From assembly GCF_001971585.1 (NCBI RefSeq), contig NZ_CP019323.1, positions 1,912,053 through 1,976,052 on the forward strand: a DNA stretch of 64,000 bases, written 5' to 3'. Below, piece by piece: positions 8,652-18,938 of this stretch (its first letter is position 1; each line of letters starts with the position of its first letter). This DNA comes from Companilactobacillus allii. GTDB lineage: Bacteria; Bacillota; Bacilli; Lactobacillales; Lactobacillaceae. Both the position numbers and the translations under genes were made by a program. The notes under the pieces were generated by a model that had not been told where the DNA came from, made no database searches, and saw only the letters and a list, made by a program, of their open reading frames with translations.

Positions 8652-9089
8652 ATGAAGGTAGTTATCCAACGTGTCTCTGAAGCCAAAGTTAGTGTAGAAG
8701 GCAAAGTCCTTGGTCAAATTGATCAAGGATTTTGTTTATTAGTAGCTTTTGCTGATGAAGATACTGATGAGACAATTGAATACATGGCTCGTAAAATTTC
8801 AAACATGAGAGTTTTTTCAGATAAAGATGATAAGATGAACTTGTCGATCAAGGATATTGATGGTCAAATTTTATCTATTTCACAATTCACCTTATATGCT
8901 GATACGAAGAAAGGGAACCGTCCAAGTTTTACTGGGGCAGGTAACTTTGGAACTTCAAAGCTCAAGTATAATCAGTTCAATGATGAATTAAGGAAATATG
9001 ATTTACATGTAGAAACAGGAGAATTTGGTGCTGATATGCAAGTATCACTAACAAATGATGGTCCTGTAACGATAATAATGGAGCGATAA
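8652..9089 (+). CDS. dtd: D-aminoacyl-tRNA deacylase
   Basis: 145 residues from the ATG at 8652, which begins the canonical [15 protein letters not shown]; a TTG at 8643 inside rel is a less likely start. Dtd hydrolyses D-amino acids (and Gly from tRNA-Ala) attached to tRNA. Both active-site motifs are present: SQFTLYAD (about residue 77) and the cross-subunit NDGPVTI near the C-terminus (about 136). It starts 1 base after the rel stop and shares its transcript. Confidence 0.95.
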   Translation: MKVVIQRVSEAKVSVEGKVLGQIDQGFCLLVAFADEDTDETIEYMARKISNMRVFSDKDDKMNLSIKDIDGQILSISQFTLYADTKKGNRPSFTGAGNFGTSKLKYNQFNDELRKYDLHVETGEFGADMQVSLTNDGPVTIIMER

Positions 9090-9092
9090 TAA

Positions 9093-9707
9093 ATGAGAAG
9101 TATAGTTTGGGATTTTGATGGAACTTTGGCTAATAGCTATCCAGGTATTGTTGTAGCGACACAAAAATCCCTCAAAGAAAATTTTGATATAAATATTTCT
9201 AAGGATACGATTTATAAAGAGGCACTAAAAACTTCAGTTAGAAAATTAGCTGGTGATTTGGTTAATGGGGATGAAGATAAAATAAAGTTGTTCTACAAAT
9301 CTTATAAGTTGTATGAGAAGGCGTATCATGATCAAATCAAATTAATGCCACACGCAAAAATTGCCTTGGAATATTGTAAGGTTCAAGGATATCAACAGTT
9401 CATTGTGACACACCGTGATACCTCTATTTTTCAAATAGCTAAAAACTTAGAAATCAGTGATTACTTTACTGAAATAGTTAGTGCAGAAGATGGTCATGTT
9501 CGTAAGCCTGATCCTGAAATGCTTAACTATTTGATTTCTAAGTATTCAATTGATACTACTGACTTGTGGGTTATTGGTGATAGAAAGATCGATATAGATT
9601 TTGGTAATACCGTAAATGCAAAAACAATTTTAATAAACAATAGCGATATTGATTTTAAAGTTAATTATCAAATTGCTAATCTCAAAGAATTAAATAATCT
9701 AATTTAA
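9093..9707 (+). CDS. HAD-superfamily phosphatase, phosphoglycolate-phosphatase-like
   Basis: 204 residues. HAD motif I is WDFDGTLANS (nucleophile Asp in DFD, about residue 7), motif II the Thr in FIVTHRD (about 109), motif III the Lys in RKPDPEM (about 136) and motif IV GDRKIDIDFG (about 162). A helical cap lies between motifs I and II, so it is a type I cap hydrolase acting on a small phosphoester in the cytosol. The exact substrate is not deducible. It sits 3 bases after dtd and ends before a terminator. Confidence 0.85.
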   Translation: MRSIVWDFDGTLANSYPGIVVATQKSLKENFDINISKDTIYKEALKTSVRKLAGDLVNGDEDKIKLFYKSYKLYEKAYHDQIKLMPHAKIALEYCKVQGYQQFIVTHRDTSIFQIAKNLEISDYFTEIVSAEDGHVRKPDPEMLNYLISKYSIDTTDLWVIGDRKIDIDFGNTVNAKTILINNSDIDFKVNYQIANLKELNNLI

Positions 9708-9718
9708 GTATTGGCGCT

Positions 9719-9758
9719 AAAAAAAGAGGTCTTCACTTATGTGAAAACCTCTTTTTTT
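9719..9758. terminator. Bidirectional Rho-independent terminator
   Basis: AAAAAAAGAGGT pairs with ACCTCTTTTTTT around a small inner hairpin (TTCAC and GTGAA). It separates the HAD gene from the convergent amidase gene. Confidence 0.85.
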
Positions 9759-9769
9759 GTAGCAATGGT

Positions 9770-11071
9770 CTATTTAAAATATTCTTTTAAACCATTTGTT
9801 ACAGCCTGTGCAACTTGAGATTTGTAAGAACTTGATTTAATGTAGCGATAATCTGAAGTTGAATTTATATAACCAAGTTCAATTAAGATTGAAGGTTGGC
9901 TATTGTAATGTAATACATACAAATCCTTTTTCTGAGTTCCTCTATTATTAATAGCAAGGTTCTTTAATTGGCTATTAATGTCAGTGGCTAAGGTACCGTC
10001 TTTGTTCTTACCATAATAGTAGGTCGTAATACCGGTACCAACATTATCATCTGCACTTGAGTCAAAATGAAGACTAATAAAGGCATCTGCCTCAATCTTA
10101 CTTGAAAGACGGGCACGTTCTCCAAGGGATTTTGTATCATCACTTGATCTTGTTAGTACAACACGTGCTCCAGTTTTTTCAAGATCTGCCTTGATGGCTT
10201 TGGCATATGCAAGTGTGAAGTTCTTTTCGTAAGTATCCTTCTTTGACTCAGCACCTACGTCGTCACCACCATGGCCGGGGTCAATTACGATAGTAGCTTC
10301 AGAGATATTTGTGGCAGCAGATTTAACCGCACTCTTTGTACCAGAGATTGTTACAACATAACTAGCAACATATCCCACAGAACCATCACTATCTCTTACT
10401 TTGTACCAGTTGCCACTTTTACCTAAGTAATCAAACTTCTTACTAACATTTACAGTCTTTATTACTCGAGAACTATTATTTGGTTCAATTCTGAGTTTGG
10501 TATTAGATTGAGTGACGGTGACGGTCTTGATGTCACTGTTATTAGAATTAGAAGTACTACTTGATCCAGAAGTTTCGTTAGTACCTTGTATGAAGGAACT
10601 TTTGACCCATCCAGCGGTTCCTTTATAAAGAATTTGTGACCATTCTTGTTCTTGATACATAATAGTAACTTTTTGAGATTGTTCTATGGTTCCTAAAACG
10701 TCACTGTTAGAATTATCTTTTTGGAAGACGGTTGTATTTGGTACTTTAATTATTCCAATTTTATTTGTGGCAGAACTTACTTCGGTGTTATCAATCAGCC
10801 AACTGGCTACCCAGCCAATTTTGTCACCGGAAAGTCTAACCTGATACCATTTGTTTTTTTCAGCTAAAATAGCTAATTTGTCGCCTTTTTTTACTTGACC
10901 CATATTGGAGTATGATAAACCAGGACCAACACGGACATTGACTGAATCAGATTGGACAATAACGGAATTAGCATTTGCCAAAGCCACGGTTGACCAACTA
11001 GATAGGGCAATTAAAAAAACAATGGCAACAAATAGCTTGTTTTTAATTAAAAAAGTTATTATCTTTTTCAT
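9770..11071 (-). CDS. Secreted N-acetylmuramoyl-L-alanine amidase with three SH3b domains
   Basis: 433 residues. A signal peptide (about 1-33, basic KKIITFLIKNK then a hydrophobic core ending near ALANA) directs export. Three bacterial SH3 domains follow (about 36-96, 106-165, 188-245; VNVRVGPGLSYSNMGQVKKG is typical), then an Amidase_3 zinc hydrolase domain (about 257-433) that cuts the MurNAc-L-Ala bond. Zinc and catalytic residues are visible in DPGHGG, YEKNF, SLHFDSS and ILIELGYIN. It probably binds and remodels the cell wall at division. Monocistronic; the ribosome-binding site AAAGGA lies 9 bases from the ATG. Confidence 0.93.
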   Translation of the reverse strand: MKKIITFLIKNKLFVAIVFLIALSSWSTVALANANSVIVQSDSVNVRVGPGLSYSNMGQVKKGDKLAILAEKNKWYQVRLSGDKIGWVASWLIDNTEVSSATNKIGIIKVPNTTVFQKDNSNSDVLGTIEQSQKVTIMYQEQEWSQILYKGTAGWVKSSFIQGTNETSGSSSTSNSNNSDIKTVTVTQSNTKLRIEPNNSSRVIKTVNVSKKFDYLGKSGNWYKVRDSDGSVGYVASYVVTISGTKSAVKSAATNISEATIVIDPGHGGDDVGAESKKDTYEKNFTLAYAKAIKADLEKTGARVVLTRSSDDTKSLGERARLSSKIEADAFISLHFDSSADDNVGTGITTYYYGKNKDGTLATDINSQLKNLAINNRGTQKKDLYVLHYNSQPSILIELGYINSTSDYRYIKSSSYKSQVAQAVTNGLKEYFK

Positions 11072-11364
11072 TTAAAGGATTCCTTTGTTGTCGCTATAAT
11101 GATTATCTTATATGTACATCTTACTGAAAAAAAGTGGAACTTAAAAGTAGAAAGTGAAAAAATCACAGAAACTTAGCATTTTTAAGTAATAATTTCGATT
11201 AAAATGATAATAACCATAAGATTTTATAAATTATGTTAGAAATAAAAGCAAAATACTGAACTATTTTGGGATTCAATCAATAATATCGATTTTCACGAAG
11301 TGTATAATGATTTGTGAAGTATGGATTTTAACTACAAAATATACCTTTAAAAATGTCAATAGAC
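11072..11364. other. Intergenic region between the amidase gene and the hisS leader
   Basis: No convincing ORF, RNA gene or repeat is visible. Its left edge should hold the minus-strand amidase promoter (a TATAAG/GATAAT-like stretch near 11102-11120), and its right edge abuts the hisS leader promoter. The rest is AT-rich and otherwise unremarkable. Confidence 0.5.
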
Positions 11365-11393
11365 TTGACAACAGCGGTATTTTTGATTAATTT
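11365..11393 (+). promoter_or_regulatory. Candidate promoter of the hisS-aspS leader
   Basis: TTGACA (11365-11370), 17 bases, then TAATTT (11388-11393). The -35 box is perfect and the -10 box weak. It is correctly placed to start the T-box leader a few bases later. Confidence 0.45.
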
Positions 11394-11399
11394 ATACAT

Positions 11400-11575
11400 A
11401 TGTTCTTAATCAAATAAGAATTACTCCACAGAGAACCTGGATGCTGAGATCAGGTAGTTAATTCATTTGAGTGACGTTTTATCAATCGTTTGGCAGGCGT
11501 TAACTGTAGCAAATAACTAGGTGGTACCGTGCAAATGCACCCTTTGTCTTATTTAGGCAAGGGTGTATTTTTTTA
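11400..11575 (+). promoter_or_regulatory. T-box riboswitch of hisS-aspS
   Basis: The T-box bulge motif AGGTGGTACCGTG (11519-11531) is followed by a terminator hairpin (GCACCCTTTG with CAAGGGTGT, then a T-run, about 11537-11573). Upstream, Stem I shows the AG-bulge AGAGA and the distal GGATGCTGAGATC loop (about 11434-11456). ACTC near 11425 can pair with GAGT near 11469, which places GAC (11473-11475), an Asp codon, in the specifier position, followed by a purine. T-box leaders read uncharged tRNA and switch from termination to antitermination. The T-box assignment is firm. The specifier assignment is inference. Confidence 0.9.
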
Positions 11576-11606
11576 TACATTTGTGTTCACCGCTAAGGAG
11601 GATTTT

Positions 11607-12878
11607 ATGCGTTATCAAAAACCAAAGGGTACTGCAGATATATTACCCGGAGAATCAGAGAAGTGGCAATATGTAGAAAATGTTGCTAAAGATGTTTTTA
11701 ATCGTTATCGTTTTTCAGAAATTAGAACACCGATCTTTGAATCATATGAAGTATTTCAAAGATCATCAGGTGATACATCTGACATTGTTTCTAAGGAAAT
11801 GTATGATTTTAAAGATAAAGGTGACAGACACATTGCACTTAGACCTGAAGGAACGGCTGGTGTAGTTCGTGCTTATATCGAAAATAAGCTTTACGGACCA
11901 GAATACCAACGTCCATATAAAGTTTGGTACAAGGGACCTATGTTTAGATACGAGCGTCCTCAATCTGGTAGACAACGCCAATTTCATCAGATAGGACTAG
12001 AAGCTTTTGGTTCAGATTCTCCTGAGTTGGATGCTGAAGTTATTTCAGTTGGATTGAACTTTTTAAATGAACTTGGTATCGATAATCTAAAAGTTGCTAT
12101 TAATACTTTAGGTGATCCACAATCTCGTACTGATTACCATAAAGCATTGGTGGATTACTTTACACCATTTAAGGATCAATTAAGCGAAGATTCTAAAACA
12201 CGACTTGAAAAGAATCCTTTGAGAATTCTCGATAGTAAAGATGATTCTGATAAGAAGTTGGTTGAAAATGCTCCATCCATTTTGGATTATCTAAATGATG
12301 CTTCTAAAGCGCGATTTGAATATCTTAAGTCATTACTAGGAGATCTTGGTATTAATTATGTTGTGGATCCAACAATGGTACGTGGATTGGATTATTATAA
12401 TCATACTATTTTTGAATTCATGGTTACTGATCCTGCATTTAATGATAAGGAAATCACTGTTTTAGCTGGTGGTCGTTACAATGGCTTAGTTGAAGAACTT
12501 GGTGGTAAACCAGAGCCTGGAATTGGTTTTGGGTTAGGTATGGAACGTTTGATGATGTTGCTTAAAGATGATGATATTAAAGTTGAAGATGATTTAGATG
12601 TCTATCTTGTAACAATTGGAGAAAAAGCAGAACGTGCTTCTGTTAAGATTTTATCAAATATAAGACGTGCAGGATTATCTGCGGATAAAGATTATCTACA
12701 AAGAAAAATCAAAGCACAATTTAAGACAGCTAATCATTTGAACGCTAGATATACTGTAACAATTGGTGATACAGAACTAGAAAATGATACTGCTAATGTT
12801 AAAAATATGTCGACTGGTGAGCAAGTCAGTGTTTCACTAACTAATTTGCCAGAAGAATTAAAAAAGATTGAGGGATAA
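11607..12878 (+). CDS. hisS: Histidyl-tRNA synthetase
   Basis: 423 residues from the ATG at 11607 (AAGGAGGATTTT upstream); the reading frame continues upstream into the T-box terminator but that part is not coding. It charges tRNA(His) in the cytosol. Class II catalytic core: [12 protein letters not shown] at the N-terminus, motif 2 around [16 protein letters not shown] (about 112), the His-specific [12 protein letters not shown] (about 258) and [13 protein letters not shown], motif 3 [11 protein letters not shown] (about 306), then an anticodon-binding domain from about 330. First gene of the T-box operon, with aspS 2 bases behind. Confidence 0.97.
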   Translation: MRYQKPKGTADILPGESEKWQYVENVAKDVFNRYRFSEIRTPIFESYEVFQRSSGDTSDIVSKEMYDFKDKGDRHIALRPEGTAGVVRAYIENKLYGPEYQRPYKVWYKGPMFRYERPQSGRQRQFHQIGLEAFGSDSPELDAEVISVGLNFLNELGIDNLKVAINTLGDPQSRTDYHKALVDYFTPFKDQLSEDSKTRLEKNPLRILDSKDDSDKKLVENAPSILDYLNDASKARFEYLKSLLGDLGINYVVDPTMVRGLDYYNHTIFEFMVTDPAFNDKEITVLAGGRYNGLVEELGGKPEPGIGFGLGMERLMMLLKDDDIKVEDDLDVYLVTIGEKAERASVKILSNIRRAGLSADKDYLQRKIKAQFKTANHLNARYTVTIGDTELENDTANVKNMSTGEQVSVSLTNLPEELKKIEG

Positions 12879-12880
12879 AA

Positions 12881-14644
12881 ATGGAAGAAAGAACAGATTA
12901 TTGCGGTAGTATTACCGAAGAATATGTTGGCAAAAAAGTTTCTTTAGATGGATGGGTTCAAAAGAGACGTGATCTTGGTGGATTGATTTTTGTTGATTTA
13001 AGAGATTACAAGGGCTTTGTACAGTTAGTATTTAATACTGATCATAAAGATGCTTTGGCAGTCGCAGAAACACTACGTTCAGAATATGTTATAAATATTG
13101 TTGGAACCGTAAGACTTCGTGATGAAAAAGCAATCAATGAAAATATTAAAACTGGTAAAGTTGAAGTTGTCGTTGAAACTGTTGAATTATTGAACAAATC
13201 AATAACTCCACCATTTGAAATTGTTGACGATGTTGATGCTTCTGAAGAAACAAAATTGAAGTATCGTTATCTTGATTTGCGTAGACCTGAAATGCAAAGC
13301 GCAATTCGTACACGTGCCCAAATCAAGCATTCAGTTCATGAATACTTGTATGATAATGGATTTATTGACATTGAGACACCTAATTTAACACCTTCAACTC
13401 CTGAAGGCGCACGTGATTATTTAGTTCCATCACGTGTCTATCCGGGTCACTTCTTTGCATTACCACAATCACCACAACTATTTAAGCAACTACTTATGGT
13501 GGGTGGATTTGATCGTTATTATCAACTAGCTCATTGTTTCCGTGATGAAGATCTTCGTGGAGACCGTCAACCTGAATTTACACAGATTGATTTAGAGATG
13601 AGTTTCATGTCAGCTAAAGAAATTCAAACAGTTACAGAAGGACTCATTGCACGTGTTATGAAGGACGAAAAGGGTATTGATGTTAAACTACCATTCCTAA
13701 GAATCGATTGGGATGATTCCATGGCTCGTTTTGGCTCAGATAAGCCTGACATTCGTTTTGGTATGGAATTACAAGACTTGAATGATGTCTTCAAGAATAC
13801 AGAATTTAAGGTCTTTAAGGGAACTATTGACAATGGCGGACAAGTCAAAGCTATTGTTGTTAAGGATAATGCCGATAAATATTCAAGAAAGAATATTGAA
13901 GCATATCAAGAATACATCAAACGTTTTGGTGCTAAGGGTCTTGCCTGGATCAAGTTTAATGATGGTAAGATCACTGGACCTGCTGCAAAATTCATTACAG
14001 CTCAAGAAGATGCACTTGTTGAAAGACTTGGTCTTGAAAACAACGACCTTGTATTATTTGTTGCTGATAAGAAGAAAATTGTTGCCGATGCTCTAGGTTA
14101 CTTACGTGTTGATATTGCTAAGAATTTACACCTATATGATCCTAATGAATTTGCATTCACATGGGTAGTTAACTGGCCATTATTTGAATACGATGAAGGT
14201 ATCAAGCGTTGGACTGCAGCTCATCATCCATTTACTATGCCTAATGAAGACGATGTTCATTACTTAGATGAGAATCCACATAAAGCATATGCACAAAGTT
14301 ACGATATTGTTCTTAATGGTTATGAATTAGGTGGAGGCTCAATCCGTATTCATGATTACAAGATTCAAGAAAAGATGCTTAAAGCATTGGACTTTACTAA
14401 AGAAAAAGCTTACGAGCAATTTGGATTCCTATTAGATGCTTTACAATATGGTTGCCCACCACATGGTGGTTTGGCTATTGGTTTGGATAGATTTGCCATG
14501 TTATTAGCTGGAAAAGATAATATTCGTGACGTAATCGCATTCCCTAAAAATTCAAATGCAACAGAACCTATGACACATGCACCTAGAGAAGTTGCTGAAA
14601 ATCAACTTGTCGATTTGGGTATTGAAGTTTCAGATAAAAAATAA
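12881..14644 (+). CDS. aspS: Aspartyl-tRNA synthetase
   Basis: 587 residues, the bacterial-type length. N-terminal OB-fold anticodon domain (about 1-105; [20 protein letters not shown]), class II motif 2 [18 protein letters not shown] (about 215), the bacterial GAD insertion (about 290-415) and motif 3 [14 protein letters not shown] (about 527). It charges tRNA(Asp). Whether it also charges tRNA(Asn) cannot be told from sequence, but asnS is present at 59412, so direct Asn charging exists. Second gene of the T-box controlled operon. Confidence 0.97.
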   Translation: MEERTDYCGSITEEYVGKKVSLDGWVQKRRDLGGLIFVDLRDYKGFVQLVFNTDHKDALAVAETLRSEYVINIVGTVRLRDEKAINENIKTGKVEVVVETVELLNKSITPPFEIVDDVDASEETKLKYRYLDLRRPEMQSAIRTRAQIKHSVHEYLYDNGFIDIETPNLTPSTPEGARDYLVPSRVYPGHFFALPQSPQLFKQLLMVGGFDRYYQLAHCFRDEDLRGDRQPEFTQIDLEMSFMSAKEIQTVTEGLIARVMKDEKGIDVKLPFLRIDWDDSMARFGSDKPDIRFGMELQDLNDVFKNTEFKVFKGTIDNGGQVKAIVVKDNADKYSRKNIEAYQEYIKRFGAKGLAWIKFNDGKITGPAAKFITAQEDALVERLGLENNDLVLFVADKKKIVADALGYLRVDIAKNLHLYDPNEFAFTWVVNWPLFEYDEGIKRWTAAHHPFTMPNEDDVHYLDENPHKAYAQSYDIVLNGYELGGGSIRIHDYKIQEKMLKALDFTKEKAYEQFGFLLDALQYGCPPHGGLAIGLDRFAMLLAGKDNIRDVIAFPKNSNATEPMTHAPREVAENQLVDLGIEVSDKK

Positions 14645-14650
14645 GATTTT

Positions 14651-14699
14651 AACAAAAATAATCCTTTGCAAACAATTTTGCTAAGGATTATTTTTGTTT
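14651..14699 (+). terminator. Rho-independent terminator after aspS
   Basis: A long stem, AACAAAAATAATCCTT with AAGGATTATTTTTGTT, closed by GCA and TGC, lies 6 bases after the aspS stop. Confidence 0.8.
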
Positions 14700-14852
14700 A
14701 TTTCTAAATTTATTAATTATTAGAAATACATTGATTATTGTGGCGTATAGCTATTTTGTATACTAATAAATCTATAATAAACATGAGCATAATTCTAGAA
14801 ATGGATTAGTATTTGCGTATACTTATAAGCATACACAAAGGAGTGGATTTTA

Positions 14853-15293
14853 TTGGCAAATGAATATAAAAAGAATCTTGAAGGTCTTAGTGAAGAGGAG
14901 TTGCATGTAACTCAAGACAGAGGAACTGAAAGACCATTTAGTGGTAAATATGATGATTTCTATAAAAAAGGTATCTATGTAGATATCGCTAGTGGAGAAC
15001 CTTTATTTTCATCAGCTCATAAGTATGATGCAGGTTGTGGTTGGCCATCATTTAGTCAACCTATTGCAAGTCTTAAAGAAAGTGACGATTTTAGAATAGG
15101 CCAAGTTCGTAATGAAGTTACTAGTAAGATTGCCGGATCTCACTTGGGTCACGTTTTTGATGATGGTCCTAAAGAATTTGGTGGATTAAGATATTGCATT
15201 AATTCAGCCGCATTGAATTTCATTCCTTACGAGGAAATGGACGAAAAAGGTTATTCTGATTACAAAAAATATGTTGAAGAGGGTGTAAAGTAA
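14853..15293 (+). CDS. msrB: Peptide-methionine (R)-S-oxide reductase
   Basis: 146 residues starting with TTG at 14853, with AAAGGAGTGG upstream. MsrB reduces methionine-R-sulfoxide in proteins. The signature GCGWPSF (about residue 61) and the catalytic-cysteine motif [11 protein letters not shown] (about 110) are present. The zinc-binding CxxC pairs usual in many MsrBs are absent: the region normally reading YxCxxC is [11 protein letters not shown] here, so this is the zinc-free form. The stop overlaps the msrA start, so the two are co-translated. Confidence 0.95.
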   Translation: MANEYKKNLEGLSEEELHVTQDRGTERPFSGKYDDFYKKGIYVDIASGEPLFSSAHKYDAGCGWPSFSQPIASLKESDDFRIGQVRNEVTSKIAGSHLGHVFDDGPKEFGGLRYCINSAALNFIPYEEMDEKGYSDYKKYVEEGVK

Positions 15294-15811
15294 TGAATGA
15301 AAAAAAAGCTGTGTTTGCCGGTGGTTGTTTTTGGTGTATGGTCAAGCCGTTTGATGAGCAACCTGGAATTATTTCTGTAGAATCAGGATTTACAGGTGGC
15401 CATGTTGCTAATCCAACTTATGAACAAGTAAGTACTGGAACAACAGGTCATACTGAAGCTGTTGAGATTACTTATGATTCTGATGTGATTTCATATAGAC
15501 AACTTGTAGAGATATATTGGCAAGTTACAGATCCAACTGACGCTGGTGGTCAATTCCAAGACCGTGGAGATAATTATCGTCCAGTGATTTATTATGGAAA
15601 CAATGATGAGAAAAAAGAAGCAGAAGAGTCAAAGAAAGCCTTGTCTGATGCGGAAAAGTTCACAGATCCAATCGTCACTGAAATACTTCCCGTTGAACCA
15701 TTTTATCCTGCAGATGAATATCATCAGGAATTTTACAAGAAAAATCCGGCCCGTTATGAACTAGAAGAAAGTGGCGGAAGAGCAAGTTTTATTGAAAAAC
15801 ATTGGAAATAG
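15293..15811 (+). CDS. msrA: Peptide-methionine (S)-S-oxide reductase
   Basis: 172 residues. The catalytic motif [11 protein letters not shown] sits at the N-terminus (about residue 10), followed by the family pattern [15 protein letters not shown] and [11 protein letters not shown]. It reduces the S epimer of methionine sulfoxide, complementing MsrB, whose gene overlaps by one base. Length and motifs are those of a normal cytosolic MsrA. GGTGTAAAG lies before the ATG. Confidence 0.97.
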   Translation: MNEKKAVFAGGCFWCMVKPFDEQPGIISVESGFTGGHVANPTYEQVSTGTTGHTEAVEITYDSDVISYRQLVEIYWQVTDPTDAGGQFQDRGDNYRPVIYYGNNDEKKEAEESKKALSDAEKFTDPIVTEILPVEPFYPADEYHQEFYKKNPARYELEESGGRASFIEKHWK

Positions 15812-15920
15812 GCTGAAAAAATATTCATTTGTGCTAAGATTGTTTAGGTTATATCTTATATTTTAGAGGGTACATAAATCATTAAATGATTTTTGGAACT
15901 CGTTTTAGGAGAAATTTTAG

Positions 15921-16799
15921 ATGGATGAATTAGATAAGTTAATTGAAAGGCATCAAAACTTATCCAAAATATCAGTTGCATTTCTGTATTCAATTGCCGT
16001 GTCTATCGCGGTTAATATGTTTTGGACACCTGGAGGTATTTATGGTTCAGGTGTAACCGGTGCTGCTCAGTTAGTTTCTACTATAACTGAACGTTGGTTT
16101 CCGTTTCATATTTCGACCTCAATAATGTATTTTGCGTTTAACGCACCATTATTTGTTCTGGCCTGGAAGAAAATCGATCATAACTTTACTGTTTTTACAG
16201 CTATTGCCGTAGTTTTTGCATCAGTCATGATGCATATTTTCCCTGCTGCAAAGATAACCGCTGACCCACTGGTTTGTGCCATTTTTGGTGCTGTTGCTAA
16301 TGGATTTGGTACAGGTATGGCGTTACGTAATGGTATTTCAACCGGTGGTATTGATATTGTTGGTATTATTTTAAGGAAAAAGACAGGTAAAAGTGTCGGA
16401 ACGATAAATATCATGTTTAATGTATTTATTGTTTTCTGTGCCGGTTTACTGTTTGGTTGGGTGCATGCTTTGTACAGTGCGGTCAGTATTTTTATAAATG
16501 GCCAAGTCATTGATATGATTTATAATAAGGATCAGAAACTTCAAGTTATGGTCGTTACTGCAAAGCCCAAAAATGTTATTAAGCAGATTCAAACTGAAAT
16601 GAGACGTGGTATTACCATTGTTCATGATGTTGAAGGTGCATATAAGCATGAAGAAAAAACTATTTTATTTACAGTTATTTCACGATCAGAATTACATGAC
16701 CTTGAAACTGCTATGAGTCTCTCAGATCCTCATGCGTTTGTTAGTGTTACTGACACTGTCAAAATTTTGGGTAGATTTTATCAAAAGCACATTTATTAA
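15921..16799 (+). CDS. YitT-family membrane protein with DUF2179 domain
   Basis: 292 residues. Five to six hydrophobic segments fill about residues 15-195 (with GIYGSGVTGAAQLV and NGISTGGIDIVGIIL as conserved loops). A cytosolic DUF2179 domain occupies about 205-290 (LQVMVVTAKPKNVIKQI, HDVEGAYKHEEKTIL). Family members are widespread in Firmicutes and their transport or signalling role is not established, so I give no function. AGGAGAAATTTTAG precedes the ATG. Single gene, followed immediately by repeat copy B. Confidence 0.88.
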   Translation: MDELDKLIERHQNLSKISVAFLYSIAVSIAVNMFWTPGGIYGSGVTGAAQLVSTITERWFPFHISTSIMYFAFNAPLFVLAWKKIDHNFTVFTAIAVVFASVMMHIFPAAKITADPLVCAIFGAVANGFGTGMALRNGISTGGIDIVGIILRKKTGKSVGTINIMFNVFIVFCAGLLFGWVHALYSAVSIFINGQVIDMIYNKDQKLQVMVVTAKPKNVIKQIQTEMRRGITIVHDVEGAYKHEEKTILFTVISRSELHDLETAMSLSDPHAFVSVTDTVKILGRFYQKHIY

Positions 16800-16804
16800 T
16801 CAGA

Positions 16805-16951
16805 GTGTGAAAATGCACGGGTAATTTCCGAGCATTAACGTAAATAATTCCGATATTCGCAAAAGTGAATATCGGAATTATTTTTGTTAAGCGGAAGAAA
16901 TTGTGCATTTTCACACGTTTTCGCTGCGGAGTAGAAAAAACTTGTCACAGT
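16805..16951 (-). repeat. Interspersed palindromic element, copy B
   Basis: Same element as 2229-2382, in the opposite orientation. The hairpin spans 16805-16916, again exactly 112 bp, with identical 14-bp outer arms (GTGTGAAAATGCAC and GTGCATTTTCACAC) and an inner arm AATAATTCCGATATTC pairing with GAATATCGGAATTATT. The conserved flank to its right carries GTTTTCGCTGC and ends near TTGTCACAG. It lies directly after the YitT-like gene and contains no ORF with translation signals. Confidence 0.85.
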
Positions 16952-17078
16952 TCCTTTTTACGATTAGCCAAGAGTATATTAGGGGGGTATGAAACAGTGG
17001 TTCTGTTAGCTTAAGTAGTACAATTATGTATAATAGGTAATTAGTTAGTTCAGTTTTTTAATTGAGGAGGAAATGAAA

Positions 17079-17978
17079 ATGATAATTGGATCACATGTAG
17101 CCATGAAAGCACCTGATATGTTGGCTGGTTCTGCTAAGGAAGCTCATAGTTATGGAGCGAATGCTATGATGATTTTTACTGGAGCACCTCAAAACACACG
17201 ACGTAAAGATATTTCAGAGATGAATATTGAAGAGGGTAAAAGATTACTTGAGCTATATGGAATTGATCACGTTATCGGTCATGCTCCTTATATTATTAAT
17301 TTGGGAAATACCGTTAAGCCTGAAAAGTTACCTTTTGGAATATCTTTTATGCAGGACGAATTGAAACGTGCCGATGCTCTAGGAATTGAGGCAATAAGCT
17401 TTCATCCAGGTGCTCATTTAAAGCAGGGTCCAGAAAAGGCTTTATTGCAGATAGCGCAGTCATTGGATAAAGTGATCTCACCGAATCAAAAAGTTAGTAT
17501 TGCAATAGAAACTATGGCTGGCAAGGGTACTGAAGTAGGAATTAATTTTGAACAATTGGCTTATATTTTTGATCATTGCCAAAATAACAATAAACTTTCC
17601 GTTACCATGGATACTTGCCATATGAGTGATGCAGGCTATGACATCAAGAATGACTTTGATGGTGTTTTGAATGAATTTGATCATGTGGTAGGGCTAGATA
17701 GGTTATCAGTTATTCATTTGAATGATTCTAAAAATGAACGTGGATCTCACAAAGATAGACATGATGATATAGGATTTGGAACTATTGGGTTTGATGCATT
17801 GAACTACGTCGCTCATCACCCACAACTAGAACTTGTTCCTAAAATAATGGAAACTCCATATGTTAAAAAAGATGAGAATGATAAAAAAGGTATTGCTCCA
17901 TTTAAAGAAGAAATAGATATGTTACGTGAGCAGAAGTTTGATCCTGATATGAAAGCTAAATTAATTAAGGAAAACTAA
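17079..17978 (+). CDS. nfo: Deoxyribonuclease IV (endonuclease IV)
   Basis: 299 residues. ATG 17079 is preferred over 17073 because GAGGAGG sits 8 bases upstream of it. Nfo is a tri-zinc AP endonuclease that nicks 5' of abasic sites in base-excision repair. The TIM-barrel start is [14 protein letters not shown]. Metal ligands and signatures are visible in [50 protein letters not shown] and [10 protein letters not shown]. All ligands appear intact, in contrast to the degenerate metal sites in nth and recO elsewhere in the window. Confidence 0.96.
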   Translation: MIIGSHVAMKAPDMLAGSAKEAHSYGANAMMIFTGAPQNTRRKDISEMNIEEGKRLLELYGIDHVIGHAPYIINLGNTVKPEKLPFGISFMQDELKRADALGIEAISFHPGAHLKQGPEKALLQIAQSLDKVISPNQKVSIAIETMAGKGTEVGINFEQLAYIFDHCQNNNKLSVTMDTCHMSDAGYDIKNDFDGVLNEFDHVVGLDRLSVIHLNDSKNERGSHKDRHDDIGFGTIGFDALNYVAHHPQLELVPKIMETPYVKKDENDKKGIAPFKEEIDMLREQKFDPDMKAKLIKEN

Positions 17979-18003
17979 AAGGCTAGTCATTTGACTAGCC
18001 TTT
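17977..18003. terminator. Bidirectional Rho-independent terminator
   Basis: AAAAGGCTAGTCA pairs with TGACTAGCCTTT, shared by nfo and the convergent gene. It overlaps the 3' ends of both coding sequences. Confidence 0.85.
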
Positions 18004-18816
18004 CTTATATCCGTTTATTTGTAAGTTTTCCATGATCAATGCTGCGGTTTCTTCAATTGATCTATCTGCTGTATTGATTACAGGGCAACCAAGTTTTTTA
18101 TAAATATCATTTGAGTAATCTAATTCTTTTTGGATCTCGTTTTCATCTGAGTAAGTTGTATCTGGATCTAATCCATAAGCAATCATTCTTTGACGACGAA
18201 TTTTCATAAGTACGTTCATGTCATTTGTAAGACCGACGATTTTAGTCTTATCAACTTGCCAGAGTTCATCTGGTAATTGTGTTTTAGGACCGATTGGTAA
18301 ATTAGCAACACGAATGTTCCTGTTAGCTAAGTATAATGATAAAGGAGTTTTCGAAGTCCTAGAAATACCTAATAAAACAAGGTCAGCTTCTAAAAGCCCT
18401 TTAGGATTTCTACCATCATCATTTGAAACGGTAAATTCCATTGCTGAAATCATGTCAAAGTATTCATCATCTAGATTATGTATTAATCCCTTTTTACGAA
18501 TAGGTTCTTCATTAACGATTTGGCCGAATGTTCCTATGATTGGATTTAATATGTCATAATAAGTTATACCGTTATTTTGACAATATGAATTGATAATGTC
18601 ACATAATTCCTTTGAAACGATAGTATGTAATATTATTGCATTTGCATCATTTGCCATCGAAAGTATCTCTTTTAGATGATTATCGTTCTTTACAAAGGGA
18701 TATTTTGTGTAGACAGTATCAAACATAGGAAATTGTGCAAAAGCTGCCTTAGCGACTCGTACAGCAGTCTCTCCAGCGGAATCTGAAAGTACAAAAACGC
18801 TTAATTTTCGGCTCAT
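17995..18816 (-). CDS. Pyruvate, phosphate dikinase regulatory protein (kinase/pyrophosphorylase, DUF299)
   Basis: 273 residues from the ATG at 18816 (TAGGAGGAATTTTT upstream); residues read further upstream are not coding. This family phosphorylates PPDK with ADP and reverses it with pyrophosphate. Seen: the N-terminal FVLSDSAGETA signature and a P-loop-like GISRTSKTPLSLYL (about residue 152). The usual target ppdK is not in this window. The gene is divergent from rpsU. Confidence 0.92.
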   Translation of the reverse strand: MSRKLSVFVLSDSAGETAVRVAKAAFAQFPMFDTVYTKYPFVKNDNHLKEILSMANDANAIILHTIVSKELCDIINSYCQNNGITYYDILNPIIGTFGQIVNEEPIRKKGLIHNLDDEYFDMISAMEFTVSNDDGRNPKGLLEADLVLLGISRTSKTPLSLYLANRNIRVANLPIGPKTQLPDELWQVDKTKIVGLTNDMNVLMKIRRQRMIAYGLDPDTTYSDENEIQKELDYSNDIYKKLGCPVINTADRSIEETAALIMENLQINGYKKG

Positions 18817-18850
18817 AAAAATTCCTCCTAAAAAAAATATAGAAAAATGT

Positions 18851-18878
18851 TTGAACAATGGGTTCTTTTTGTTATAAT
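18851..18878 (+). promoter_or_regulatory. Promoter of rpsU
   Basis: TTGAAC (18851-18856), 16 bases, then a perfect TATAAT (18873-18878), about 60 bases before the rpsU start. Confidence 0.6.
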
Positions 18879-18938
18879 AACATATGAGCTGTGAAAGAAA
18901 AATAGCAGTTACGTACAAGTTGGAAGGAGGGATATCAT

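Noticed and set aside
16979-17000. G6 run followed by ATG near 16980, a possible tiny gene
   Set aside because: The ATG opens a frame of only six codons, so no gene is supported.
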